In this document: positions 54,836 to 63,388 of the stretch, in pieces
How positions within the stretch are numbered: position 1 is the stretch's first letter
How the letters are laid out: the number at the start of each line of letters is the position of its first letter
Origin: Hellea sp.
Lineage (GTDB): Bacteria; Pseudomonadota; Alphaproteobacteria; Caulobacterales; Maricaulaceae
NCBI GenBank assembly: GCA_013002305.1
Contig: JABDKG010000042.1
Coordinates: 62,001 to 126,000 of the forward strand
Direction: 5' to 3'
Length of the DNA: 64,000 nt
Translations under genes and position numbers: made by a program
Notes under the pieces: model-generated
The model's database searches: none
Seen by the model: only the letters and a program-made list of their open reading frames with translations
What the model was told of the DNA's origin: nothing

Positions 54836-55774
54836 ATGACTGAACAGCCTTTATCTTTGCGTAATTTAACAAAAAAATTTGGTGGAAAAATCGCCGTCGA
54901 CGATGTCTCTTTTGATGTTAAACCGGGAGAAATTATTGGTTTTCTAGGACCAAATGGCGCGGGAAAGACGACAACGATTCGCATGGCGCTGGGTCTGATT
55001 AAACAAGATAAAGGTGAGGTTTCATTATTTGGCGGTGATCCAGGCCCTCGAACCTTTGGCCGAATAGCGTTTTTGCCAGAAGAGCGCGGGCTTTATAAAA
55101 AACAAACAGCACGGGAAACGATCGCGCACATGGCACGTCTTAACGGAATGAAGGCCAGAGATGCCTTCCCGCTCGCTGATCGATTGCTCGACAAATATGG
55201 GCTCGGAGAAGCCAAGCGGAAAAAGAACAAAGACATGTCCAAAGGGATGGCCCAAAAAGTTCAGCTTCTAGCGGCGATCGCGCATGATCCTGAGTTTTAT
55301 GTTCTGGATGAACCATTTTCCGGGCTTGATCCGGTCAATCAGCAAGTACTGGAGAATATGGTTCGCGAAATCGCTGAGCGCGGCCGAACCATAATCTTTT
55401 CGACTCACGTTATGGAACATGCTGAAAGGCTATGTGACCGCATTATTCTAATGTCTTGCGGCCGGGTCGTGTTTGACGGATCCATTGAAGATGCGTTGGC
55501 CAAAGCGCCGCGGCGGCTCGTCATTCAATCTGACGACAAAAAAATCAATACCATATTGGAGCCCTTTGCAACCTCGATAGAGGAGCGCAGCGATGGTGCT
55601 TTGACAGTTTTTCTCAAACCCGAAAAAGAAGCCTTTGCTATTGTTGAAAAATGCGTGAAAGCGAAAATTAGACTTACCCGCTTCGAGCCGAAAAACCCAA
55701 GCCTTCACGAAGCATTCGTTACAATGGTTGGCGAAGACGAGGCCGCGAAGATGCATGCCGGAGTGTTCGCATGA
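54836..55774 (+). CDS. ABC transporter ATP-binding protein (NatA-like)
   Basis: A 312-residue ABC ATPase. Walker A is GPNGAGKTTT (38-47), the signature is the degenerate MSKGMAQKVQLL (in the place of LSGGQ), and Walker B is FYVLDEPFSGLDP. A C-terminal domain of about 90 residues, found in the NatA/YhaQ-type exporters, follows. Overlap of 4 bp with the permease gene shows coupling. The substrate is unknown; NatAB-type exporters include sodium and drug exporters. Confidence 0.92.
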   Translation: MTEQPLSLRNLTKKFGGKIAVDDVSFDVKPGEIIGFLGPNGAGKTTTIRMALGLIKQDKGEVSLFGGDPGPRTFGRIAFLPEERGLYKKQTARETIAHMARLNGMKARDAFPLADRLLDKYGLGEAKRKKNKDMSKGMAQKVQLLAAIAHDPEFYVLDEPFSGLDPVNQQVLENMVREIAERGRTIIFSTHVMEHAERLCDRIILMSCGRVVFDGSIEDALAKAPRRLVIQSDDKKINTILEPFATSIEERSDGALTVFLKPEKEAFAIVEKCVKAKIRLTRFEPKNPSLHEAFVTMVGEDEAAKMHAGVFA

Positions 55775-57249
55775 TTCCACAAATTGACCTTCGAAGAACC
55801 TACCTCATCGCCCGCCGAGATTTTTTGGGATATATAAAAACATGGGGATTCTGGATTTCATTTTTAATGCCGTTTGTAATGTTCGTGGCAGTGTTTGGCT
55901 TTGCTCAGCTCAATATCAATATCGACCCGGTTCGTTACGAAACCATATTGGATGAAACCGGCGAACATCGTGAGGGCTTCCTCGCCTATGAAAAAGCTGG
56001 GCAACGCAATATCGAATGGAACCTCATCGAACCTATCCTGAAAGCCAATGAAAAAACCGACGATGAAATTAAAGCCTATTACGAACTTCATCAGTCCAAA
56101 GGGATGCAGCCTCTATATGACGCAAAAATTACAGGTATCGACCCTTCGATCTTTGACAAGCTTGAAAGCCGATCTCGAATTATAGAGCCGCCAAGCCAAG
56201 ACATAGAAGATTTGAAATCTTATCTATTGGGCGAAAAATTCCTAGCCATAGACGGGGCGTCGCAGCCTCTGGACGCACTCCTGCATATTTATATGGAGGA
56301 TGGCAAAATCCGCTCGGACTATTGGACGACCAATATCAATAATGAGCGCCTTAAAAATCTGTCTAACCGATATTTTCAAAGCCTTTTAAAAGAGCAATAT
56401 TTACAATCCGGCGGATTGTCATCGGCGGGCCTATCCCAGACAATAGGTAGGGCCCCCAGAACCAAAGCCTTTAACCCCAGCAAAGCATCTTCCGGAGATC
56501 AAGATGATCAAGCTGTTTCTGATATTGATAGAATTCCCTATTTTGTCGCCGGAGGCGGCGCATTATTGCTGTGGCTGACAATTTTCTCAGGCGCCTATAT
56601 GCTACTCACATCGATGCTCGAAGAAAAGCTCAATAAGCTTCTAGAGATGATGCTCTCGACGACACGCCTTTCAGAAATCATGCTCGGAAAATTACTGGGC
56701 GTCGCCGCGCTGACAATCACGGCTATGCTTCCTTACATAGTTATGGCGATAGGCGGTTCGCTACTTTTATCGATGTTAAACGCCCCTGGAATTGCGGAAG
56801 CCCTAAAAGCGGCTGTGTCGCTTAAACTTGTGATATTTTTCTTCGTGTTTCTGGTTATCGGATATGTTTTTTACGGGGCATTATTCATTGCGGTCGGTTC
56901 GCTCGCGGAATCTATGCAAGATGCACAAACGCTGACCACGCCAATCGTTCTGGTGCTGACGGCGTGTGTCATGGTTGTGCCATTGTCGTTTCGATCACCG
57001 GATTCGCCTCTTTTGGATTTCGCGGCCTGGTTTCCGCTATCAGCGCCTTTCGCCGCGATCGCTCGGATCCCCGAAGACCCGCCATGGTGGGAACTTACCT
57101 TATCAGCATTCCTTCTGTTTTTGATGTCAATTTTAGTCGTTTGGCTCGCCGGCCGAATATTCAGATATGGCGTACTTTCCGGTGCGGGCGTCAAAAGCGT
57201 TTCGACATGGATTAAGCGCGTAATATTTCGCCGGAAACTAGAAGGGTGA
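55771..57249 (+). CDS. ABC transporter permease (NatB/ABC-2 type)
   Basis: A 492-residue permease with one N-terminal transmembrane helix (about residues 20-42), a large periplasmic domain of about 200 residues and a cluster of five C-terminal helices (residues 255-470), the layout of the ABC-2 exporter family (YhaP/NatB). It pairs with the ATPase upstream. Confidence 0.9.
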   Translation: MIPQIDLRRTYLIARRDFLGYIKTWGFWISFLMPFVMFVAVFGFAQLNINIDPVRYETILDETGEHREGFLAYEKAGQRNIEWNLIEPILKANEKTDDEIKAYYELHQSKGMQPLYDAKITGIDPSIFDKLESRSRIIEPPSQDIEDLKSYLLGEKFLAIDGASQPLDALLHIYMEDGKIRSDYWTTNINNERLKNLSNRYFQSLLKEQYLQSGGLSSAGLSQTIGRAPRTKAFNPSKASSGDQDDQAVSDIDRIPYFVAGGGALLLWLTIFSGAYMLLTSMLEEKLNKLLEMMLSTTRLSEIMLGKLLGVAALTITAMLPYIVMAIGGSLLLSMLNAPGIAEALKAAVSLKLVIFFFVFLVIGYVFYGALFIAVGSLAESMQDAQTLTTPIVLVLTACVMVVPLSFRSPDSPLLDFAAWFPLSAPFAAIARIPEDPPWWELTLSAFLLFLMSILVVWLAGRIFRYGVLSGAGVKSVSTWIKRVIFRRKLEG

Positions 57250-57280
57250 CGAACCTAAATATTCGCTTATAATCGCCATT

Positions 57281-57955
57281 ATGGAAGATCGAACAAAAAA
57301 TTCTTCAAGCGAGGCTCGGCGCGATATTTTGGAAGCTATGCTACGCCATGTCCCGTTCGACGGATGGACCAAGACTGCGATGCGAAAAGCTATCAACGAG
57401 GTTGAGTTGCCTAGCGGGGCAGATGCGCTGTTTTTTCCCGGTGGACCACTCGAAATATTGGAGTTTTGGGCAGAACAACTGGATCAACAAGCCGGTATGA
57501 TAATAGCGAATAAAGGCCTGGGAAACTTACGAATACGCGATAAGATTACGGAATGTGTCTGGGTCCGGCTCTCATTATTGGATGGCCATGAGCAGGCTGC
57601 ACGGCGCGCCATCTCGCGGCTGGCTTTGCCGGACGCAGTGGGAGCGGGACCTAAACATGTATGGCGAACCGCTGACATGATCTGGCGCGCGATCGGCGAT
57701 ACGAGCACTGACGGAAACTTCTATTCCAAACGCGCCATATTGTCGGGTGTCATAGCGTCCTCGGCGGTGAAATGGCTGGCAGATAATAGCGCCGAAAAAG
57801 CTGAGTCTAGAGCCTTCCTTGAGGCGCGTATTTCCAACGTTATGCAGTTTGAAAAAGCGAAATTCCAGTTTCGAAAGGCGCGCGAGCATTGGCCTGATCC
57901 CGTGTCCCTATTAGGCCGATTGCGCTACGGACATCGACGTCGGCGATATCGCTAA
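57281..57955 (+). CDS. COQ9 family protein
   Basis: A 224-residue protein of the COQ9 family, with an N-terminal TetR-like helical region (ARRDILEAMLRHVPFDGWTK) and a hydrophobic lipid-binding helix (LEILEFWAEQLDQQAGMII). Homologues bind lipids and assist the COQ7 hydroxylase step in ubiquinone synthesis, which fits an organism with bc1. It converges on purK with a 14-bp gap. Confidence 0.9.
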   Translation: MEDRTKNSSSEARRDILEAMLRHVPFDGWTKTAMRKAINEVELPSGADALFFPGGPLEILEFWAEQLDQQAGMIIANKGLGNLRIRDKITECVWVRLSLLDGHEQAARRAISRLALPDAVGAGPKHVWRTADMIWRAIGDTSTDGNFYSKRAILSGVIASSAVKWLADNSAEKAESRAFLEARISNVMQFEKAKFQFRKAREHWPDPVSLLGRLRYGHRRRRYR

Positions 57956-57969
57956 CGATCCGATAAGCC

Positions 57970-59037
57970 CTAAAATATGAGCCTGTTAAAATGCCCCATT
58001 TTTCGGCCAGGGCGTATTTCAGATTTTCCATAAAGATGGATTTTCGTGTAAGGGGATTTAGCCAAATCCGGAACTTGCTTCACATCATCCCCGATTAAAT
58101 TTATCATTTCGACTTTGAATGGCGGGTTGGTTCCTCCGAGCGGCCATCCGGTAATGGCCCTAATGTGCAATTCGAATTGGTCGATGCAACCTGCATCCAT
58201 GGACCAATGGCCTGAATTATGAACACGCGGCGCGATTTCGTTTACGATAAGCTTGCCGCCATCAAGTTCAAAAAACTCAACAGCGATCACGCCAACATAG
58301 TCTAGATTTTCCAAGATCCTGATCGCATGAGTTTGCGCATCGCCACCATCGCCCAATGCGGGACAAATACTTTTGTGCAAAATATGATCGCGGTGCTCGT
58401 TCTCGATTAAGGGGTAGGCGGCCACTTCGCCGTTAAGCCCTCGGGCGGCTATGACCGAAACTTCGCGTCTGAACGGAATGAATTGCTCCGCGATACAGGG
58501 GACTTCACCCAGAAATTTATATGCTGATTTCGCGTCGTCTTCATTTGTGACAATGGATTGGCCCTTGCCGTCATAACCGAGCCGTCTCGTTTTAAGGACA
58601 ATTTTTTCGCCGAGTATTTTAAGAGCGCGGACCGCGTCAAACGCGTTATTAACGGGATGATAAGGGGCTACGGGCACTCCTGCTGTGTCAGAAATGAATT
58701 CTTTTTCCGTTAGACGGTCCTGGGCAGCAAATAGAGCTTCAATCGGCGGATAAAGCGGCGTTTCCACAGCTGCCGTTACGGCGGTGTCTATCGGGATATT
58801 TTCAAATTCAAAGGTGACGATGTCAACGGACCGAGCAAATTCCGCAATAGCTTTTTTGTCAGAATATTTTGCTGTTGTTGCGAGGGCTGAAACTGATTTT
58901 GCAGGGCAGTGCGGCTCAGGCGAGTAGATATGGGTGTTAAAGCCCAGTCGCGCGGCTGCCAGGGACAACATGCGACCTAACTGACCACCGCCTAAAATGC
59001 CAACGGTTGAACCAGGATTTAAGTGCGAATTTGTCAT
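57970..59037 (-). CDS. purK: N5-carboxyaminoimidazole ribonucleotide synthase PurK
   Basis: An ATP-grasp enzyme of 355 residues that carboxylates AIR to N5-CAIR with bicarbonate in purine synthesis. It opens with the GILGGGQLGRMLSLAA motif, has the ATP-grasp segment VLKTRRLGYDGKGQS, and the metal-binding region EFFELDGGKLIVNEIAPRVH. ATG 59037 overlaps the purE stop codon (TAATG), so purE-purK are coupled. Confidence 0.96.
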   Translation of the reverse strand: MTNSHLNPGSTVGILGGGQLGRMLSLAAARLGFNTHIYSPEPHCPAKSVSALATTAKYSDKKAIAEFARSVDIVTFEFENIPIDTAVTAAVETPLYPPIEALFAAQDRLTEKEFISDTAGVPVAPYHPVNNAFDAVRALKILGEKIVLKTRRLGYDGKGQSIVTNEDDAKSAYKFLGEVPCIAEQFIPFRREVSVIAARGLNGEVAAYPLIENEHRDHILHKSICPALGDGGDAQTHAIRILENLDYVGVIAVEFFELDGGKLIVNEIAPRVHNSGHWSMDAGCIDQFELHIRAITGWPLGGTNPPFKVEMINLIGDDVKQVPDLAKSPYTKIHLYGKSEIRPGRKMGHFNRLIF

Positions 59038-59525
59038 TAGCTGTCTGGATTTTCTGCTACGAAACCTGTTTGCGCTGAACGCCAATCTGATAGCGCATTG
59101 TCAATGGTTTTGTTTGATAAGGCCAATATCGAAGCTGCCAATAATGCGGCGTTTTTCGCGCCGGAATCCCCGATAGCTAAAGTCCCCACGGGAACTCCGC
59201 CCGGCATTTGAACAATCGATAATAAGCTGTCCTTACCGGACAAGGCTTTGCTGCTAACCGGTACGCCGAGGACCGGCAGGGTTGTCAATGCTGCGACCAT
59301 ACCGGGGAGGTGCGCCGCGCCGCCAGCGCCTGCTATAATCACTTTGAACCCTGTTTCTTTGGCGGTTTGCGCAAAATCAAACATACGTTTCGGCGTTCTA
59401 TGCGCGGAGACTATCTTGGCCTCATATCCAATGCCCAATTCATCCAAAATATTGGCCGCATTTTGCATTGTCGGCCAATCGGACTGGGAGCCCATAATAA
59501 TTGCGACTGGTTTTGATGATGGCAT
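59037..59525 (-). CDS. purE: N5-CAIR mutase PurE
   Basis: A 162-residue enzyme that converts N5-CAIR to CAIR. The conserved [18 protein letters not shown] and [17 protein letters not shown] motifs identify class I PurE. The start is placed at ATG 59525 by alignment with the family; the longer frame to 59654 has no support. It is the first gene of purEK, running away from the GGDEF gene. Confidence 0.97.
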   Translation of the reverse strand: MPSSKPVAIIMGSQSDWPTMQNAANILDELGIGYEAKIVSAHRTPKRMFDFAQTAKETGFKVIIAGAGGAAHLPGMVAALTTLPVLGVPVSSKALSGKDSLLSIVQMPGGVPVGTLAIGDSGAKNAALLAASILALSNKTIDNALSDWRSAQTGFVAENPDS

Positions 59526-59664
59526 GCTTCCCGCCTGTGTAAGACCTATCAGAAAGCACCGCAATCTACTGGTTTGCGGCTTTAGGTCAAATCTATTTTC
59601 TCTTGGAAGAAGAAAATATTTCTTAACTGTGTTGGTGTATTCAAGGTGAAACAAGGGGGAAATA

Positions 59665-60285
59665 TTGGCCCAAAGTGCTTTCGATCGTCAATCCGCTTCG
59701 CCGTCCAGGTTTCGTCTGGATGATGCAGCAGCTGTTTCGCCTGAAGATCTCAGAGCGGAAATCATACGGCTCAGATCATATGTGAAAGAGTTGGAACGGG
59801 CGGCTGACTCGGATCCGCTTGCGCCCGTCTATAATCGCCGGGCATTTTTGCGAGAACTCAGCCGCGCCCAATCGGTTCATCAGCGATATCAAATTCCGAC
59901 CTGTTTGTTATTTTTTGACCTGGATGGTTTCAAATCCGTCAATGATCGCTTTGGTCATGCCGTCGGAGATGCGCTGCTCATCAATGTGGGTGAAACTTTG
60001 CAAGCGACAGTCCGCGATTGTGATTTGGTCGCCAGGCTCGGCGGGGACGAGTTTGGAATATTGATTTTTAAAACAGAAGAAGAGGAAGCCCGGAAAAAAG
60101 CCGGAATTCTCGCCAGATCGCTTCGGAATATTGAAGTCGACATGCCAAATGCAGCCGTTCATATCTCGACCTCTTGGGGGTGTGCTCCTGTAAAATCCGG
60201 TGTAACGCCTGAACGTATCATGGCCGAGGCGGACAAAGACATGTATCAAAGTAAAAGACTGAAAAGCGCGGCTTTGCATGCCTAA
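59665..60285 (+). CDS. GGDEF diguanylate cyclase
   Basis: A 206-residue soluble diguanylate cyclase with a short helical N-terminus (about 50 residues) and a GGDEF domain. The active loop is LGGDEFGIL, preceded by the RDCD allosteric I-site (RxxD) five residues upstream. It has no sensor domain in this chain, so it may be regulated by N-terminal dimerisation. The start is TTG 59665 directly behind AAGGGGG, the best-placed codon. Confidence 0.9.
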   Translation: MAQSAFDRQSASPSRFRLDDAAAVSPEDLRAEIIRLRSYVKELERAADSDPLAPVYNRRAFLRELSRAQSVHQRYQIPTCLLFFDLDGFKSVNDRFGHAVGDALLINVGETLQATVRDCDLVARLGGDEFGILIFKTEEEEARKKAGILARSLRNIEVDMPNAAVHISTSWGCAPVKSGVTPERIMAEADKDMYQSKRLKSAALHA

Positions 60286-60522
60286 TTAGGCAATGATGTC
60301 TGGGGTAAGTTGGTTTTCAAGAAAAACAATCTGATCTTTTATTGAGAGTTTTATTTTTTTCATACGCCGAACTTTCAATACGTCCATAACCCCGGTTTCT
60401 TCGACGGCTTTGATTTCAGATTTTATCCGGCGATGTTCCTCCTTAAGATTATCAAGCAATGCCTGCATTTCAGCTCGGGTTTCAGCATATTCAATATCTT
60501 CTTCAGAGGGTGTGTCAGGCAT
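60286..60522 (-). CDS. DUF465 (YdcH-family) protein
   Basis: A 78-residue coiled-coil protein of the DUF465/YdcH family: an N-terminal acidic extension then a helical hairpin with LDNLKEEHRRIKSEI, followed by the basic VRRMKKIKLSIKDQIVFLE element. The family has no settled function. Its stop is adjacent to the GGDEF gene stop (convergent). Confidence 0.8.
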   Translation of the reverse strand: MPDTPSEEDIEYAETRAEMQALLDNLKEEHRRIKSEIKAVEETGVMDVLKVRRMKKIKLSIKDQIVFLENQLTPDIIA

Positions 60523-60646
60523 CGCAATTTTCCAATTTTCCGTAATTTACGAATAATTTCCCTTACTGCAATAACTCTCTGCCTATTAAGGTGACTCGTA
60601 AGTGAAAATGTGTTAGTTCTAGTGATACTAAAAAATGGAGGAAGGA

Positions 60647-60811
60647 ATGGCAGTGACGGCCTATTTGACTGAACTTAAGAACAAACACGCCAAAATCGAT
60701 CAGAAGATAAAGCAAGAACAGAAAAGTCCAAGCCCTGATACGATATTACTGACAGCCCTCAAAAAGCAAAAACTTCAACTCAAAGAGAAAATATCGGCCA
60801 CCGCTGATTAG
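60647..60811 (+). CDS. second DUF465 (YdcH-family) protein
   Basis: A 54-residue protein with the DUF465 consensus: LTELKNKHAKIDQKIKQE, PSPDTILLTALKKQKLQLKE and a short end. The start at ATG 60647 follows GGAGGAAGG; the in-frame ATG at 60635 lies before that site. It diverges from the other DUF465 gene, so the two small coiled-coil proteins are encoded on either side of the same 124-bp region. Confidence 0.82.
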   Translation: MAVTAYLTELKNKHAKIDQKIKQEQKSPSPDTILLTALKKQKLQLKEKISATAD

Positions 60812-60888
60812 TCAGTAGCGTTTGATTGCAGCTATATTTTACGCGTTAACTGGTCTAGAAGCGCGCGAAACATCTATGGGTATACGGG

Positions 60889-61701
60889 ATGGATAAGAAA
60901 GTTGTAATCGTTACAGGCGGTGCCAAAGGCATAGGGTTGGCATGCTCGCGCCGGTTTCTGGAAGACGGATATTGTGTTGTGGTCGCAGATCGAGACGAGA
61001 CTGCGGGCAAATCGGCCCTGTCTGAATTCGAATCTCACGCAGATCGGGTCCAGTTTTTTGTATGCGATGTTGCGGACAAATTGTCAGTCCACAATTTGAT
61101 TGCCGAGACATTGAGCATTTTCGGGCAAATTGATGTCGTCATCAATAATGCTGGAATTGCCCTCAAAGGCGGAATTCTGGATCTCGACGAAGATGATTTT
61201 GACCGTGTTCTTGCGGTAAATTTACGCGGTTCATTCATGGTCGCCAAGGCTGCCGTCACCTATATGGTTGAAGAAATCAGAAATAGAGATGATCGATCGC
61301 GTTTATCAGAGCGCCCATATTCCATTATCAATATGTCCTCGATCAATGACAAAGTCAGTCTACCCGATTTCCTAGCCTATACGGTTTCCAAAGGTGGACT
61401 GAAGCAAATGACCCGTTCGATGGCGCTTGAACTGGCGCCATTTGGGATAAGAGTTAATGCTATTGGGCCTGGTAGCATCAATACTGAAATGCTTGCCAGC
61501 GTAAATCAGGATGCGGCGGCGATGGCGAAGGTTTTGTCCAGAACTCCAATGGGCCGCGTGGGGCATCCTGACGAGATCGCCAGTATCGCAGCCTTTTTGG
61601 CCTCAGAGCAGGCAAGCTATATCACTGGCCAAGTAATTTATGCCGATGGCGGGCGATTAGCGCTTAATTACACGATGCCGCCGGCTGACAATGGCGCGTA
61701 A
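60889..61701 (+). CDS. short-chain dehydrogenase/reductase
   Basis: A 270-residue SDR oxidoreductase. The NAD(P) motif is VTGGAKGIGLACSRR, NNAG occurs in VVINNAGIAL, and the catalytic Ser and Tyr-Lys are in IINMSSINDK and AYTVSKGG. A C-terminal YADGGRLALNY segment is typical of the 3-oxoacyl/glucose dehydrogenase type. The substrate cannot be inferred. Confidence 0.93.
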   Translation: MDKKVVIVTGGAKGIGLACSRRFLEDGYCVVVADRDETAGKSALSEFESHADRVQFFVCDVADKLSVHNLIAETLSIFGQIDVVINNAGIALKGGILDLDEDDFDRVLAVNLRGSFMVAKAAVTYMVEEIRNRDDRSRLSERPYSIINMSSINDKVSLPDFLAYTVSKGGLKQMTRSMALELAPFGIRVNAIGPGSINTEMLASVNQDAAAMAKVLSRTPMGRVGHPDEIASIAAFLASEQASYITGQVIYADGGRLALNYTMPPADNGA

Positions 61702-61711
61702 ATTAAAACTA

Positions 61712-62377
61712 TCAATCGCTTGAAGGTTTGAACAGACTTTCCAAAGTCGGCTCGGCTTTTGGAGCTGGCTGCGCCGGCTCAACAGTTTCGTCGACAGGTT
61801 TCAGGCTTGGTCCATCCTTCTTTTCAAGTTTGGCGTCAGCGAGGGCTTTCTTATCAGCGGCTTTTTTAACGATCGCGTCCAAATCAATTTGCGTGCAAAG
61901 ACCGAGGGATACCGGATCTGTTGGATTGATCGTGCTCATTTTCCAATGGGTGCGTTCTCGAATAGCCGTAATGGTTGGCTTGGTCGTCCCAATTAGTTTC
62001 GATATTTGTGAATCCGGAATTTCCGGATGGTTACGAACGAGCCAGGCAATCGCATCAGGACGGTCCTGACGACGGGAAAGCGGTGTATAGCGAGGCCCTT
62101 TTTTGCGACCAGTCCGATTGGCTAGTGAAACATTTTCAAAAACATTAGCCTTAAGTTGGAAAGCAGGGTCTTTTTCGCCGCGTTCAATTTCTTCTCTATC
62201 TAGCTGACCGTTTGCGATTGGATCCGCGCCGCGAATTCCGCTCGCAACGTCACCATCGGCAATGCCTTCAACTTCAAGAATGTGCAGGCCGCAAAAGGCA
62301 GATATTTGTTTAAACGTCAGCGCCGTGTTGTCGATCAACCAGACGGCTGTGGCCTTTGGCATAAGAATCTGAGTCAT
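61712..62377 (-). CDS. trcR: DUF1013 regulator (TrcR-type)
   Basis: A 221-residue protein of the DUF1013 family, in some alphaproteobacteria called TrcR, a cell-cycle-linked regulator. It contains a helix-turn-helix-looking segment (FKQISAFCGLHILEVEGIAD and IPDSQISKLIGTTKPTITAIR) and a lysine/proline-rich C-terminal tail (after about residue 165). The gene is preceded by a strong hairpin (62408-62446) in its leader. A good AGGAGG site precedes the ATG. Confidence 0.85.
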   Translation of the reverse strand: MTQILMPKATAVWLIDNTALTFKQISAFCGLHILEVEGIADGDVASGIRGADPIANGQLDREEIERGEKDPAFQLKANVFENVSLANRTGRKKGPRYTPLSRRQDRPDAIAWLVRNHPEIPDSQISKLIGTTKPTITAIRERTHWKMSTINPTDPVSLGLCTQIDLDAIVKKAADKKALADAKLEKKDGPSLKPVDETVEPAQPAPKAEPTLESLFKPSSD

Positions 62378-62407
62378 TTGAGCCTCCTAAATTGGCATTC
62401 AAAATTC

Positions 62408-62446
62408 CGACATTAAAAAAACCCGGCTCGGCCGGGTTAAATGTCG
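62408..62446 (-). terminator. terminator-like hairpin in the trcR leader
   Basis: On the minus strand, CGACATT and AATGTCG flank a perfect 8-bp inner stem AACCCGGC / GCCGGGTT with a 3-base loop and a 7-base T run directly after the inner stem. The structure lies 31-69 bp upstream of the trcR start and has no gene on the minus strand within about 900 bp that it would otherwise end, so it looks like an attenuator or the 3' end of a small RNA. Confidence 0.75.
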
Positions 62447-62479
62447 ATTTTCTGCTCTTAGAGTAGAAATATCACAGTC

Positions 62480-62507
62480 AAAATAGAGTATTTTCTGAAT
62501 TTGACAA
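62480..62507 (-). promoter_or_regulatory. candidate promoter for trcR or a leader RNA
   Basis: On the minus strand, TTGTCA (62507-62502), a 16-base spacer and TATTTT (62485-62480) match sigma-70 -35 and -10 boxes moderately. Transcription would start near 62473 and meet the hairpin within about 60 nt. Confidence 0.35.
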
Positions 62508-62579
62508 GGGGTATTCCAAAAAGATAGCCAATGCGCCTATACTAAATGGTGTGAATCAGCTCTCTGTAAGGCACAAAGC

Positions 62580-62756
62580 ATGACTGAAAATAATACAGCT
62601 ATTCTAATAGGGGAAGATTTATACGGGATTTCAATCGATGAGTTAGCCGGGAGAATTGCTATTTTAAATGACGAAATCGCCCGAATCGAAAAAGAAATGG
62701 ACAAAAAAACACGAGAACGAAGTGCCGCAGACGATATTTTCGGAAAAAAGAGTTGA
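62580..62756 (+). CDS. DUF1192 protein
   Basis: A 58-residue protein that matches DUF1192: an N-terminal acidic part (ILIGEDLYGISIDELAGRIA), a helix, and a C-terminal DDIFGKKS with basic end. Found next to rcdA in many alphaproteobacteria, as here (80 bp upstream of rcdA, same strand). The function is unknown. ATG 62580 is the family start. Confidence 0.82.
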   Translation: MTENNTAILIGEDLYGISIDELAGRIAILNDEIARIEKEMDKKTRERSAADDIFGKKS

Positions 62757-62836
62757 TTGGCTTGTAGTTTGCATTTCCTTTCGGACAATAGCGACTCCCT
62801 TAACGGGCAAAGTAAAAAACTGACAAGAGATCATGT

Positions 62837-63385
62837 ATGAATGCCCGTGACACAGAGATTATGACTGCAAATTTAGACACAGTAACGCGACAGGCAGAAA
62901 GTCGATTGCTTGAATTTACGCGATCCGAGCTTTTCAACCGGACCTTCCGCGAGGGGATGGATATTGTCGAGGAAACAGCCGCTTATTTAGACGGGCCAGG
63001 GCGCGCGAACAGTAAAAGCTTGAATCGGTCGGATGCGCTCGTTTACGCATCGCATAGTATGCGCCTGACAACTAAATTGATGCAAGTCGCAAGCTGGTTA
63101 TTGGTACAGCGGGCTGTCAAAGAGCAAGAAATGACAGTTCAAGAAGCTTGGGCGGACAAATATAGAATTGTTGAGGACCCAAAAGATTCAGATAAATTGT
63201 CTTTCGACAATCTCGCCAAAGTGGCTCAGGCATTGCCTTCGAACCTTCTCGAATTGATTGCCAGGGGAGATCAATTATATGAGCGCGTCGCCCGGCTGGA
63301 TCGCAGTCTTTATCGTACCGTTGAAGCTCAAAAAGGAAATTCCGTTGCAGATCAGTTGCAGCGATTGAGATCAGCTTTCAAATAA
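62837..63385 (+). CDS. rcdA: RcdA-like ClpXP adaptor (DUF1465)
   Basis: A 182-residue all-helical protein of the DUF1465 family, which contains Caulobacter RcdA, an adaptor that helps ClpXP degrade CtrA at the cell cycle G1-S transition. The matching region is the AETAAYLDGPGR-type loop and SHSMRLTTKLMQVASWLL helix followed by EQEMTVQEAW. It follows DUF1192 on the same strand. An ATG 8 codons downstream could also serve as start. Confidence 0.85.
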   Translation: MNARDTEIMTANLDTVTRQAESRLLEFTRSELFNRTFREGMDIVEETAAYLDGPGRANSKSLNRSDALVYASHSMRLTTKLMQVASWLLVQRAVKEQEMTVQEAWADKYRIVEDPKDSDKLSFDNLAKVAQALPSNLLELIARGDQLYERVARLDRSLYRTVEAQKGNSVADQLQRLRSAFK

Positions 63386-63388
63386 TAT

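Noticed and set aside
62757-62836. A CtrA box before rcdA
   Set aside because: A single TTAA occurs but its partner at the 7-base spacing is absent, so the TTAA-N7-TTAA consensus is not met; one GANTC site alone is not evidence.
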